DNA of 64,000 bases from Chionoecetes opilio (Eukaryota; Arthropoda; Malacostraca; Decapoda; Majidae), in assembly GCA_016584305.1 (NCBI GenBank), contig JACEEZ010003458.1, positions 142,501-206,500 on the forward strand, read 5' to 3'. The notes beneath the pieces were generated by a model. The model was given only the letters and a program-made list of their open reading frames with translations. It searched no databases and was not told the DNA's origin. The position numbers were made by a program, and so were the translations under genes. Position 1 is the stretch's first letter. Each line of letters starts with the position of its first letter. Below, piece by piece: positions 22,749 to 34,725 of this stretch.

Positions 22749-24039
22749 AGAATGAGTAGAAAGTCTTGTGCAGCGAGGCCGCGGGAGGGGGGGAGGCATG
22801 CAGTTAGCAAGTTCAGAAGAGCAGTGAGCATGAAAATAACGGTAGAAAAGAGCAAGAGAAGCAACATTGCGGCGGTGATTTAAAGATTGAAGACAGTCAG
22901 TCAGAGGAGAGGAGTTGATGAGACGAAAAGCTTTTGACTCAACCCTGTTTAGGAGAGCTGTATGAGTGGATCCTCCCCAAACATGTGAGACATACTCCAT
23001 ACATGGGCAGATAAGGCCCCTGTAGAGAGCAAGCAATTGGGAGGGAGAAAAAAAAGGACGCAGATGCCACAGGAAACCTAACTTCTTAGAAGCTGTTTTA
23101 GCAAGAGATGAGATGTGAGATTTCCAGTTCAGATTTTTAGTAAAGGATAGTCCTAGAATGTTCATTGTAGAAGAAGGAGACAGTTGAGTGTCATTGAAGA
23201 AGGGGGGATAGTTATCTGGTAGGTTTTGTTGAGTAGATAGGTGAAGAAATTGGGTTTTTGAGGCATTGAACAAAATAAGGTTTGCTTTGCCCCAATCAGA
23301 AATTCTAGAAAGATCAGAAGTTAGGCGCTCGGTGGGATCTCTCCGTGAATCACTTAGTTCCTGTTGACTTGGACGTCTAATAAACGACGTTGAAAAATGC
23401 AGGGTAGAATCATCAGCGTAGGAGTGGATAGGGCTTTGAGTTAGACTTAGAAGATCATTAATGAATAATAGAAAGAGAGTGGGTGATAGGACAGAACCCT
23501 GGGGAACACCACTATTGATAGATTTAGGAGAAGAACAATGTCCATCTACAGTAGCTGCAATAGAACGGTTTGAAAGGAAACTTAAGATGAAGGTACAGAG
23601 AGAAGGATAGAAACCGAATGAGGGTAGTTTGGAAATTAAAGATTTGTGCCAGACTCTATCAAAAGCTTTTGATATGTCAAGGGCAACAGCAAAAGTTTCA
23701 CCGAAACCCCTAAAGGAGGATGACCAAGATTCAGTTAGGAAAGCTAGAAGATCGCCAGTAGATCGCCCTTTACGGAAACCGTACTGACGATCAGATAGAA
23801 GATTGTGAGCAGATAGATGCTTATGCTTAAGAATCTTCTTATCAGTATAGATTCAAAAACTTTAGAAAGGCAGGAAGTCAAATCCTTGTTGGGGTTCAAC
23901 TTCGTTATTATTTTTATTTTCATCAGGAGTAAAACCCTAAGAAAAAGAGCTTTGGCCTGATGAGGCAGTCATATAGATTGTATATTCCCAATGTTTTGTT
24001 CAATACTGAAATCTGACCAACCTCGGTCTTGTAACTACT

Positions 24040-24255
24040 TTTTTTTTTACATCACAAAGGACTGGCCAAGGACACACAAAAATGCACTTGGAAAAAAAAG
24101 CACTTCGAAAAAAATGCACTTAAAAAAAATGCACTTTAAAAAAATGCACTTAAAAAAATGCACTTAGAAAAAATACACTTAAAAATAATGCACTTAGAAA
24201 AAATGCACTTAGAAAAAGTGCACTTAGAAAACAATGCACTTCGAAAAAAATGCAT
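24040..24255. repeat. LINE 3' stub followed by ATGCACTTAGAAAAA tandem words
   Basis: ACATCACAAAGGACTGGCCA (24052-24071) is the reverse complement of the 3' end of the LINE family seen at 37.7 kb, preceded by a T run (its poly-A). From 24082 there follow about twelve imperfect 14-17 bp units with the core AATGCACTTAGAAAA. Confidence 0.8.
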
Positions 24256-24603
24256 TTATGTTAACTCTGCGTTTTGTGCATCTGAAATTCTCTTCTTCAC
24301 CTCTCGAAAAGGTCTTTTGGTGTCTCCTCTGTCATGCACTCCTCATCTCCTCTGTTCTCTCCTCCTGTTCTCCTCTACTTCTTTCATGTCTTGCTCATAA
24401 AAAAGATGCCATCAGTATATGCTAAGTAGCATCTAACAAAATATCTTTTTTTTTACTATAATTTTATGTTGGCCCCAGTCAGAGCTTATCTTATTTTTGT
24501 GAATAAAAAAAAAAAAGGGTATTTGAGATCCGGGGCTATTCATAAAACATTCGGGGCTACAGCCCCCAATGCCCAGGTCTAACTACGCCCCTGCATCACA
24601 GTA

Positions 24604-25371
24604 CAGGGAGGTCCCGAAGATACGAGCAGTTAGGTTCCACCTGGCATACTCGTAAAGCGAAATCTCGTATAACGAAACACATAACTAATGGTAAAATATA
24701 GGTTTGGTTCCAGGACTACCACCCCATCAATTAAAAAAAAATATATATATATGTTTTTCAAGCTAAAATAAACTATAGCAAACACACAGCGTCTATATTA
24801 CCCACACTGTACTACCTATTCTGTAGAAAAAGCATTCTGAAAGAGAAAATAGCACACAAAATAACATAACTGCACATTAATTAAACATAAAACATGCATA
24901 ACAAGCAAAAAAAGACGTTGTAATGTAGGGGACGCCGCGTGATACAAGAGAAGGTAGTGTAGGGGTCCCAAGGTTGGGGCCGCACACCTGCTAATTACCC
25001 CTAAAGGTCAGGCCGCGCCATATGCTTAATTACCCTTCAGGTCACGCCTTGCTAGGGGTGACCTGACTGCGGTCTCAAGGTTGGGGCCGCACACCTGCTA
25101 ATTACCCCTAAATGTCAGGCTGCATCATATGCTTAATTACCCTTCAGGTCATGGCTTGCTAGGGGTGACCTCACTGGGGTCAACCAAATCCCCCTTTGTC
25201 CAGCCCAGGAGTGGTAGGGCGCACATTTTGAACTTGATAATTTTACTCACCCCAGTTTGAATGTCCTATCATTGGATTTTCGATCTCGTATATTGAAAAT
25301 AGACCCTAATTTACACATCTCGTATCATCGGATTCTTGTATACCGAATGCTCGTATAACGGGACCTCCCTG
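24604..25371. mobile_element. pogo/Tigger-like MITE, TA target site (768 bp)
   Basis: CAGGGAGGTCCCG at the left and CGGGACCTCCCTG at the right are exact inverted ends, each flanked by TA (24602-24603, 25372-25373). Subterminal CTCGTATAACG words are typical of pogo-related elements. The interior has a tandem duplication of about 108 bp (CAAGGTTGGGGCCGCACACC starting near 24969 and 25077). It abuts the hAT-like element's right duplication directly. Confidence 0.9.
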
Positions 25372-25373
25372 TA

Positions 25374-25900
25374 TAGGGCTGTGGGGCGGTCGCCTCCCTG
25401 CGAGTGCCAGCTAATACATAGATATCTTGTTACTGAGCTGTGGCAGAATGGTATTCTATGTAGCAGATGAAAAGTTGGCAATGTTTCCTGTTATTATTGT
25501 CAGTATTTTTAGTACTAGTGGCGGACACATCTAGCTGTACTTCATAACTTGGCTGTGAATTGAGTCAGTAATTAAGAGAACTGGGCTCTCTCTACCAGCT
25601 TTAATACTGACGATTGTCTGTATGATTATTGCTCCAGAATATACTATTGAAGGTATTATTCTAGTGTTTGCCCATACTCCCCCCTCTCCCCAAAACAGGC
25701 TTGGGGACCTGGGGGAATGCGGGATATTTGGCTGGGGTAAAAAACCTGCGTCGCAACCACATAGTGTTTGAGTTAGGGGTGTTATAAAAATTCCCTCGAT
25801 CCAGGGATAATGAATTGGAATTCTTCTGAGTCCAGAGACGTGTGAACCTGACGATCCTCACAAACAGAATGATGACCAGAGTGTCGAGACCCCCTCCCCC
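25374..25900. other. Non-coding spacer
   Basis: I see no gene or named element here. A minus-strand frame over 25661-25960 has no recognisable domain and partly overlaps the next inverted repeat. Confidence 0.5.
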
Positions 25901-25904
25901 GCTA

Positions 25905-26615
25905 AAAGGTAAGGTACAATTTGGTAAATTTTTACGATGGCCCCAAACTTCCCTACACAATTGGGAGCATGGTTTTTGTTTACCTTATTGTATTCTAAGA
26001 GACATTTTCTCTTTGAGCTTTCCGTCGCAAATCAATAGTTTCGGAGATATAGAACATTTTAGGTGGGGGGAGGAATATGTCTCCTTGTTTACAAAATGCC
26101 TCCCTCTTCCTCTTTGTGACCTGTATCGCTATTGTTTCGGAGGCGCACCCGTGGCTACCTTACCTAACCTTACCTTACCGAACCTTACCTTACCTAACCT
26201 AACAAACCTGACCTTACCTACACCTTACTACTACCTACTACCTTACCTACCTTACCTTACCTTACCTTACCTTACCTTACCTTACCTAACCTAACCTAAC
26301 CTAACCTACTAACCTTACCTAACCTTACCTAACCTTTAACCTCCTAACTGGGTACAATAATAAAAAAGTTTAATAAAATACCAAACAAAAGCAATGCAGG
26401 TCACAAGAAGAGGAAGAGGGAGGCATTTTGTAAACAAGGAGACATATTCCTCCCCCCACCTAAAATGTTCTATATCTCCGAAACTATTGATTTGCGACGG
26501 AAAGCTCAAAGAGAAAATGTCTCTTAGAATACAATAAGGTAAACAAAAACCATGCTCCCAATTGTGTAGGGAAGTTTGGTGCCATCGTAAAATAATACCT
26601 ACAATTTTGTTAGGT
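25905..26615. repeat. Inverted-repeat element with telomere-like core
   Basis: The left arm (25945-26125: TTTTTACGATGG, AATTGGGAGCATGGTTTTTG, GATATAGAACATTTTAGGTG) is repeated in inverted orientation in the right arm (26395-26600). Between the arms, 26155-26340 is a run of CCTTA/CCTAA pentamers. A diverged single arm lies at 4085-4210. The strict termini are uncertain. Confidence 0.85.
26155..26340. repeat. (CCTTA)/(CCTAA) pentamer tract
   Basis: Irregular runs of CCTTA and CCTAA. CCTAA is the complement of the arthropod telomere unit TTAGG. The mixture and the internal position argue for an interstitial repeat, not a chromosome end. Confidence 0.8.
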
Positions 26616-28104
26616 TACCAGGGGGGGGTATCTAGGGGGGCTATTAAGAGGTTAAGTTAGATTATCGGGGGGTTGAGAGGGGTGGAACTCCCCCGCAAAG
26701 AGGTTAGGTTAGATTTGATGAAGCGGAGGTTAGGTTAGATTATTGGGGGCAAGTGGTGACGTCACAGGGTGAACACCGAGAGTACTTTCCGCTAGGCAGA
26801 CATCATGACAGCATAAATAGTGGCTTAAATGAATGGAAAAAAACATCCAATAAATCAAGAAACATAAAACCTTATACATCTAAGCTTAGGGGATAGATGG
26901 AAAAGAGAAAAAAAAATTGGAATAAAAAAAATACATAAGGGTTATGCCAAGCCCGAACTTAGGACCGTGAAACACGCATGACAACATATTTAAAAAATAT
27001 TACAAACATATTGGTTTAATTATCTAACAATTATTGTTTCAAACCCAAGAATAAAAAATATTAAAAAAACTGCCGAGAAATAGTGTTGACGTGACAGAAC
27101 ACGACTTGATGCCTTCATGTAAATAGCCTCATAACATGCTTCATTAAGTACATTATCTATATGGAAATGTTAGATATAAATCAGACAAACAAGAAAAACC
27201 TCATAAACCTGGAATTGGCGGGAGAATAATAAAAATAAACAGACTATATAGGGGGCGCCATCAGGCTCATATTTATTCTAGTTTATATTGACTTTTTAAA
27301 TATAGCATTAAAAATCATGGTAGATATATCAAAATTCATGATAGGAAATGCCGATTCTAAAACTGTAATCAGATCCAAGATTGAACCAGGAACAAAAAAG
27401 TGTTAGAAATATATTTACGTTGGAGCCTAAGTGATGACGTCACAGCAGAAGCTGTGCCGTCACGGCGAGGCTGGCTGGGACCCAAGGCTTTCTGCTACAC
27501 TGGGTGGCCCCCCACTTGGGAGGGCTACTAAGGGGGCGGTGCACCCCCCCTTCACAGGTTTATGGGGCGGGGCTAGCTTGTGTGTGTGATATAAATATGT
27601 AAATATGTTAGTTTTCTGCATTTTACGTTTTTTCCCGTGATGTATCGCGTGGTTTTGTTTAGCAATTTTTACACTTAACATAGTTTTTTTTAGATGTTTT
27701 ATTGTCTTTCTGGTATTACTTTTGATGTTTTGTTTCCTTTGGTGTTTTACTTTTTAGTAACGTGTTCTTACTTTCCTTTTCATGACGTATTATTTTTCAC
27801 TTTTTGTCTTATTAGTGTTTTTCAGTGATATTATTTTTTAAATTAATATTTTGTATAATTTCAGTTGAGCTACCTCTCAGTAATATATCTATACTTGTAT
27901 GTAAAGTTTTTTTGTGGACTACAGTTTAGGCAAATTATTCCATATATGTACATGTATACTGTTGCAAACTTGAAATGACATTAAACGTTCTGTATTTTAT
28001 ACAGTAATATGTATGCTGTGGTCAATAAATCTATCTATCTATCTATCTATCTGTGTGTGTGTGTGTGTGTATGGGGCGGGGTGATGGCTGGGGTGGGCTT
28101 GTAT
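26616..28104. other. AT-rich non-coding spacer
   Basis: Holds scattered GGTTAGGTT words, two GTGACGTCACAG words (26756 and about 27431), and a short (ATCT)n/(GT)n microsatellite at 28030-28070. No gene recognised. Confidence 0.5.
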
Positions 28105-30170
28105 TTACCTAGTTGTAACTTACAGGAAAAGAGCTATGCTCGTTCTGTCCCGTCTCCAAATCTACTATTATCCAGCTTGCCTTTGAAGTCCTGAATACTT
28201 CTTGCATTAATCAATTTTGCATCAAGGTTGTTCCAGGCTTCTATGCTTCTATACGGGAAGCTGTATTTTTTTTTGTCCCTCTTGCATGTTGTCCTTTTCA
28301 ATTTCTTCTCATGACCTCTTGCACTTCTATCGTCCCACACAAACAGATCTTCTCTATCAATTTTTTCCAGACCCATTGATGCTCTATACACTGCTATAAA
28401 ATCTCCCCTTTCACTTCTTTTCTCAAGAGTTGGGAGTTTTAGTCTTGAAAGTCTTTCCTCATAAGTTAAATCTCTCAGGCTTGGAGCCATTTTTGTGGCT
28501 GCTCTTTGTATTCTCTCAATCTTCCTTATATCCTTCTTTTTATGTGGTGACCAAATCACTGCCGCATATTCCAACCTTTGTCGAATCAAAGATGTAATCA
28601 ATTTCTTAATCATCTCTTCATCCAGATATTTGAATGCCATTCTTATATTCCTCAGCAACTGATATGTATTTCCTGTGATCTTGTTTATATGCTTTTCAGG
28701 TGACAAATTATCCGTAATCCACACTCCCAGATCTTTTTCGACCTTTGTTTTGATTATCCATTCATTTCCCATCGAATACTTTCCTCTCTGTCTCTTTTTG
28801 CTACTGTCCATTTCCATCACTTTACACTTTTTAGCATTAAACTCCATTTCCCATAGTTGACTCCATCTGAAAATCTTATCTAGATCCTTTTGTAAATCCT
28901 CACAGTCCTCTTTACTTTCTACTTTTCTTAGTAATTTAGCATCATCAGCGAATAAACTCATATAACTGTTTACTCCTTCTGTCATATCATTTACATAGAC
29001 CAAGAACATCACTGGGGCCAATACTGATCCTTGAGGAACTCCACTTATCACACTGCACCATTCTGACTTCTGATCTTTTATTACTGTCCTCATCTCTCTG
29101 TTGCTCAAAAAGTCTTCCATCCACTTCAGCAAACCACCCTTCAATCCTCCTACATGTTCTAGCTTCCAGAGCAGTCTCTTATGAGGTACCTTGTCAAATG
29201 CCTTCTTTAGGTCCAAGTATATGCAATCGACCCACCCCTCTCTTTCCTGTGTCACATCGATCACTCGAGTAAAAGCTTAATAAATTCGTTGTACATGACA
29301 TTCCTCCTCTAAATCCAAACTGGCCACTTGCGAGTGTGTTTGTCTCTTCCAAATATTTCAACCATCTGTCCTTCACAATTTTTTCACACATTTTTGCCAC
29401 TACACTTGTTAATGATACTGGCCTGTAATTTAATGGTTCTTTGTCTCCTCCTTTGTAAATTGGCACAATATTTGCTCTTTTCCAATCAAGCGGGACTCTG
29501 CTCTCCTTGAGTGAACTCTCAATTACACTATGTAACTTTCCTGCTAGTTGGTTACTGCCAGAGCTGGGCACTAAATACATTGAATGTATTTAAATACTAA
29601 ATACTAAATACATGGGAGAAATGTATTTAAATACTAAATACATTTTGCGAATGTATTTAAATACTAAATCCTAAATACGTACATCAATTGTATTTAAATA
29701 CATTTGTAAATACATTTTAAATACACACAAATTTTGACATGTCCGAAAAAAATGGATTTCCTAGGATTTCCTTAGATTTTGGGTTTCCTTAGAAATTTCC
29801 TTCTCAGGCCTAAATTTCCTAGAAATAAGGAAATTTCCTTGAAAGTGGAAACACTGGTTTACTGTAACATCAGGATTGCCAGATAGTTGGGCGGGTTTAT
29901 GGCCAAATTAACTGATAAAAAAGTATTTACATTTTATATAATGAGTATTTAAATACAATGTATTTAAATACTCATGAAAGTATTTAAATACTGTATTTAA
30001 ATACATGACAACCAATGTATTCATAAATACATTTCTAAATACACAAATGTATTTAAATACTAATGTATTTAAATACTGCCCAGCTCTGGTTACTGCACTC
30101 TTTCATTATCCAATTTGACACTCCATCTGGACCCGGGGCTTTTCTCACATCTTGACTTTCCATTAGCCTG
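28105..30170 (-). mobile_element. LINE reverse transcriptase (TACCTAGTTG family), frameshifted and interrupted
   Basis: On the minus strand the frame runs from KAPGPDGVSNWIMKECSN (about 30150) through PLNYRPVSLTSVVAKMCEKI, FGFRGGMSC, LDLKKAFDKVPHKRL, SGVPQGSVLAPVMFLVYVND and the FADDAKLL catalytic box to RFGDGTERA at 28134. The 3' tail is AGTTACAACTAGGTAAATAC. A hAT MITE (29559-30088) splits it, and a one-base frame change lies between 29194 and 29264. No endonuclease part. Non-functional. Confidence 0.92.
29559..30088. mobile_element. hAT-like MITE with GTATTTAAATAC interior (530 bp)
   Basis: Ends CAGAGCTGGGCA and TGCCCAGCTCTG are perfect inverted repeats. The 8-bp duplication GTTACTGC sits at 29551-29558 and 30089-30096. 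The interior is saturated with the self-complementary word GTATTTAAATAC, as in known hAT MITEs. Removing it and one duplication restores the LINE reading. Confidence 0.96.
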
Positions 30171-31519
30171 TGTGTGTGTGGTGTGTGTGTGTGTGTGTTT
30201 CTCTTGTTTGGGGGAAGGGGGAGAGTGTATTAACCAGCAAAACCTAACTAGCAAACGCTAGAAATTACCCTATTGAATTTCCGAAACCAGAAATAGAATT
30301 ATTCATATAATAATGGTTAAAGTAGGTTTAAGTTAGGTTACATTAGGTTTGGTGAGATTAAGCCTAGGTTACATTTGGGGGTATTATTCCAGATGAACAC
30401 CGAATTTACTTTGGTGGACGAAACTTTTTTTCTGGTGAGTTTTGATGTGTTTTGAATTAATCTCCTGACTGCTTCTGTCGCATGTTTTTTTTTTCTTTCT
30501 ATAGTTAGGAAAAGCTTATTTTTATTTTTATTTTTATTTTAGTTCAGTAAAGGTTAGATTAGGTTCGGTTAGGTTCAATTTTTTTTGTTCTTTTTTTTTT
30601 AAAGTGAAGTTCGGTTCGGTGTTCATTTGGAAATTTACCGATTTGGGTTGTTTTTAGGTTAGATTTGAGTTAGGTTAGCAAAGTCCATTTAGGTCAGATT
30701 AGTGAGTCTAATGATGCACGGCATTGCCATTGCCCGACCATTAGCTGGCCAACAGCCAGCTGGGCCACCCAACATATAACTGCCTCATGGTCAGTGGTAG
30801 ACACATTTTGGTTAAGATTCTGAAGACTAACCAACCAATATCTCCTAAACTCAACAATCTGCTTATAATCTTACCTTGAAAATGGGTTCAGGGCACATCC
30901 GACCCTCTTGGAAATTCATTAAATCAGTGAAAATATGTATATTTTTTAAGCTAATCACATTAGTCTTTTCATTTCGCCCTGGTTTAAACTGGAGCGGGAA
31001 AGCAGATTTTTTTTTTTTTTTTTTTTGTAAATATTTCCTTTATTGTCATTTCCTATTTTTATTTTTTTTTCTTTAATTTTATAGCTTTTTTTCTGTTCAT
31101 TTGAGTGTTTTGAGGCCTCATTTATTGTACAAATGAATAATTACCATAATCTGGCCATGACAATCTTGACCCCCCGATAGTAGGGTGGGCTAAGAAGATC
31201 AGGGAAAATGTGGGCAAAAGTGAAGAAAAATAGGTGAATAGAACCTAATCTAACCAATCCTAACCTCACAGAAAACTTGAGCACAACATTAAGGCCAGCA
31301 GAGAGAGCTCAGTTCACTTCAACAATTATTATGAATTATTGCAATCATAATTAACATTTTAGAAACTGGTTGAAAGTTTGAAACCTCAGTACGTACAGTA
31401 TACTCGCGATGATTCGAGCAGATACATTTCACTCAGCCTACTCATATATCACATTTATGTACTATATAATTATGTATATACACACACTGTGTTTGTAATT
31501 TGACCCTTCTTTGCCTTAG
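30171..31519. other. Non-coding region upstream of exon A1
   Basis: Starts with a (GT)n run, then AT-rich sequence with GGTTAGGTT-type words (30330-30700). A 25-bp pyrimidine-rich acceptor (CCCTTCTTTGCCTTAG) ends at 31519. No coding exon is recognised; probably the 5' intron of locus 1. Confidence 0.5.
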
Positions 31520-34500
31520 ATGTGGCGGTTCAGCAAGGTGGTGGTGATGGGGGACGCACGCATGTCCCTGCTCACCAATGGCGACATCATGCAGCAGCTG
31601 GGGAACGTCAACCAGGTGTTCGTGGTGCCCAACCTCACCCTGAATGGCGTGTTGGAGGTGGTGCAGAAGGTGGTGGTGAAGGAGGAGTGTCCCAGAGGCA
31701 TCCTTCTGCTGTGCCTGGCGGGGCTGCACGGCACGCTGGTGGAGAGTCGAGTGCCGGAGGAATGCAAGGCGGCGGGACACTCGGACATGCAGGAGATGGT
31801 TCTGGCCACCAAGGATTCCCTGAACCCAGAGTTTACCAAGCAGCTGGCCAGCCTGAAGAAGAAGCTGCTGGAGGCTCTGGGCAGGGGCTCCAACGTGCTG
31901 TTTTATCCTGTACTGCCCGTTGACATAGCCAACTATAATGCGATAGCAGCCAAGAAGCACTTTGATGCCACAGGGCACAAACTTGAGCACCTCCCTCAAG
32001 CTGACATCATTGACCACTCGGTGTTACAGCAGTATAAATTCGCTGTTAAGGAGGTCAACGGTTCATCTGCCAGTAATCTGAGGCTTGTGTCAAATGAATT
32101 CATCTCTAAAAGCTCCTGCAGGAAGTTTATAGATAGATTTCTACAGGATGGGTTCAGCCCCACACTGGACCTTGTTGAAAAGCACATCGCCCCACACCTG
32201 CGGCACACTGTTTCAAAGCACTGCAGCCTCAGGTTCCAGCAGGCAGTGTTGGTGGGGGATGCACGTCTGGGCCAGGTGGTGAGGATGCAGCAGCAGAAGG
32301 GTGTGGAGCCATGCACCTTCATCCTGCAGGAGGAGCCAGGCCTCAGGACCCTCACGCCTGACAGCCCTGCAGTCAAGCAGCTCTCAGGAATGTGCAATGC
32401 CCTTATCTTCCTCACCGTCACCATAAAGGACTCTCTTGACCCAACAGCAGATCCTCAGGGAGACGAGACACAGTGCATCCTCTCTCATGATCCTTCTAAA
32501 GCATTTGACAACTTTCTGAGGGAGGCAGAGAGGGTGGACCAGTTGCTGGACTTAGCGACAAACCGCTGCACCATTATTACCACTCCTGTGATACCCTTTG
32601 ACAACCCTGCCTTCATCAGGGGTGAGGCAATGAATACATCCCCTTGTGAAGAGTGCAAGACAACTGCAAAATATGTAACCCTGGCAGTTGAGGAGGTCAA
32701 TAGAATGTTGTACCAAAAGAATCATCTGCCAACATGGAACCTTTACTGTGCATTTCAGAGAGATGAAGGTGTCTCTATCAGCTACCACCAGGACTCCAAC
32801 CTCAGCTCTGAGTTGGTACAGAAGGCAGCAAGTACTTGGGAGGATTATCTCACCCGCTGCCAGGCATACGTTAGGGCGGAACAAACTCACGATGAATGGA
32901 GCAGAAATAAAAAGAAACGGAAGAAAATTGAACAGACTCATGACAACAGCAGCAAAGATAAGGAACAGACTTTCAGCAGCAGAGATGTGGAACAGTCTCT
33001 GAACAGCAGTAACAGCAGAGGTATGGGACAGAACAAAGACACCCACAGTAGAGACAGGAAACAAAAGATGAGGCACCTTAGGAATTCCAGTGCCTCAGCC
33101 CACCCTGCTCAGGGCAGTACCACCTCCTCCACCTCGTTGTTTGGCAAGGAGAAGCACTTTACCAGTGACCTGGACAGCATATCCTTGGATAGCACTGTTT
33201 CACTGTCATCCTCAAGCTTATCCATTATCAACAGTCCCGAGGAAATCACACACATATCCCATACTGGGCCTTCAAAGACAACCAATAGTGAGCAGAACAC
33301 CTCTCTGAACCTGATTCCTCCCAACCTCCAGACTCACTCCACTAGAGATTTGACCTCACTCAACAGCTGCAAAAAGAGCCTAGCGTCTGTGAACAACAAT
33401 AGGTCTGCTAACCCTCAGAAACCTGAGCACTCAAAACTGAATGTACCAAGGGCTTTTTCCTGCCAGAAGAAAAGTCGATCATATCATGAGAGTAGGGAGG
33501 AAGTGCATTCTAGCAGCAGGTACCCCAGAAAAGATCCAAATGTGAAAAATGGCAGTAGTAACGAGAACTCAGACAAAATACACATGGCCAGAAGGGATAT
33601 AATTAGGAGTGATAAGGACAGGAGAAGAAGAAATAGAGATAGAAGCAGAAGCAAGAGTAAGGAGAGAGGCATGAGTACAGGAAAGGATAGTTATAGAAGC
33701 AGGAGCAGAAGTAGGGATAGAAGCAGGAGTAAGAGTAAGACCAGAAACAGTTATAGCCCTGACAGAAGGCCTTTTAGGAGAAGATTCAGGAACCCTTCCC
33801 CTGCCCGGCTGCCTCTCAATCTTCAAATGAAACCTATGGTCAAAAGGAGTCTCAGCAGATCCCAATCGCCTCTCCCACACAACAGGTCCTTTTCTGGAGA
33901 CAGATTTTATTGCAAGGGCAGATCTAGGGATAAAAGATCAGTTTCGAGAAGCAGAGGATCTATATCTGGGTGTGAGAAGTCAAAATTTAGAGGAAGATCT
34001 ATTTCCAGAGGAAGAAGTGTTTCTAGAGGTAGATCGAATTCCAGAGATATGGGACCCATTTCCCAAGGTAGAAGATCTATAGGCAGAGGCAAGAGGTCAG
34101 TCTCCAGAGGAAGATTCACAAGGAGGTCAATATCCAGGAGAAGATCTATCTCCAGAGATAAGACTTTGATATCTAAGGGCAAGAGATCCACTTCCAGAGG
34201 TAGAAAGCCTACTTCAAAAAGTAGATCCATCTCCAAAGATAGGAAACTAATATTCAAAGGCAGGAGGTCCACTTCCAGAAGCATATCACTATCTCGGGGC
34301 AGAAGATCCCATTCCAGAGGCAACAGATCTGTTTCCAGAAGTAGAAGGTCCCGTTCCAGAGGCAAGAGATCTGTTTCCAGAAGTAGAAGATCGGTGTCCA
34401 GAGGCAAGAGATCGGTTTCCAGAAGTAGAAGGTCCCATTCCAGAGGCAAGAGATCCTATTCCAGAGGCAAGAGATCCTATTCCAGAGGCAACAGAAGATC

Positions 34501-34725
34501 TCTTTCCAGAAGTAGCAGATCCTATTCCAGAAGCAAGAGATCTGTTTCCAGTAGTGGCAGCTCTCTTTCAAGAGGCAAGAGATCTGTTTCCAGAAGTACT
34601 AGCAGTTCCCTTTCGAGAGGCAAGAGATCTGTTTCAAGCAGTGAAAGATCTTCCAGAGACAAGAGATCTGTCTGTAGGGGTAGGAGAGGCAGAAGCAGCA
34701 GCAGGGAGAAATGTAACCCAGTCAG
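31520..34725 (+). CDS. Exon A1: tandem degenerate SGNH-like domains plus Ser-Arg tail
   Basis: Unrecognised family. The exon begins with ATG right after an acceptor. Residues 1-235 read as an SGNH/GDSL hydrolase fold: VVVMGDAR (8-14) at block I, VVPNLTL (35-41), LLLCLAGLHGTL (62-73) at block III, FYPVLPVDI (128-136), and LQDGFSPTLDL (208-218) at the DGxH block V. Residues 240-450 repeat it: VLVGDARL (243-250), LIFLTVTIKD (295-304), TIITTPVIP (351-359). The nucleophile Ser is Ala in both and the block V His is absent, so catalysis is unlikely (inference). After a Ser/Asp linker, residues about 700-1060 are SR repeats (SRGKRSVSR type), which suggests nuclear splicing or speckle association. It ends CAG|GTTAGT in phase 2, matching B1. 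Confidence 0.85.

Larger units (their letters stand above)
20337..23890 (-). mobile_element. Non-LTR retrotransposon (LINE) copy, interrupted twice
   Basis: On the minus strand the reverse transcriptase reads from LTSCLSKVFESIL (about 23880) through GFRKGRSTGDLLAF, SGVPQGSVLSPTLF and the catalytic YADD motif to the terminal KRRVTRHLPN at 20492. It is the same family as the copy at 35.7-37.7 kb. The coding DNA is cut at 22748/21346 and again at 21297/20627 by foldback elements; the short middle piece (about 21298-21345) encodes HPYSVHLPNA. The 3' tail is GTGATGTAAACAACAAC. The 5' part is missing. Confidence 0.88.
20143..24593. mobile_element. hAT-like element, 4.45 kb with nested insertions
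   Basis: The left end CAGTGGCGTATTTAGGATCT pairs with the right end (reverse complement CAGGGGCGTAGTTAGACCTG), and both continue into an ATTGGGGGCT motif. The direct repeat CATCACAG flanks it at 20135-20142 and 24594-24601. Most of the length is later insertions: a minus-strand LINE (about 20337-23890), itself broken by two foldback elements. The element's own sequence is only about 0.9 kb, and no transposase remains. Confidence 0.88.

Noticed and set aside
25661..25960. Minus-strand 99-codon frame
   Set aside because: Overlaps the arm of the inverted-repeat element and has no recognisable domain.
26155..26340. Chromosome end (telomere)
   Set aside because: Mixed CCTTA/CCTAA, inside an inverted-repeat element and with genes on both sides.
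31522..31923. Gly-rich alternative frame inside the A exons (also 55563-55799, 59547-59981)
   Set aside because: Shadow frame of the conserved domain; it persists only because the nucleotide sequence is nearly identical among copies.
33907..34571. Long minus-strand frames rich in LLLETDLLPLE opposite the A1 SR tail (also 61947-62282)
   Set aside because: They are the reverse complement of the Ser-Arg repeat; no start context or independent domain.
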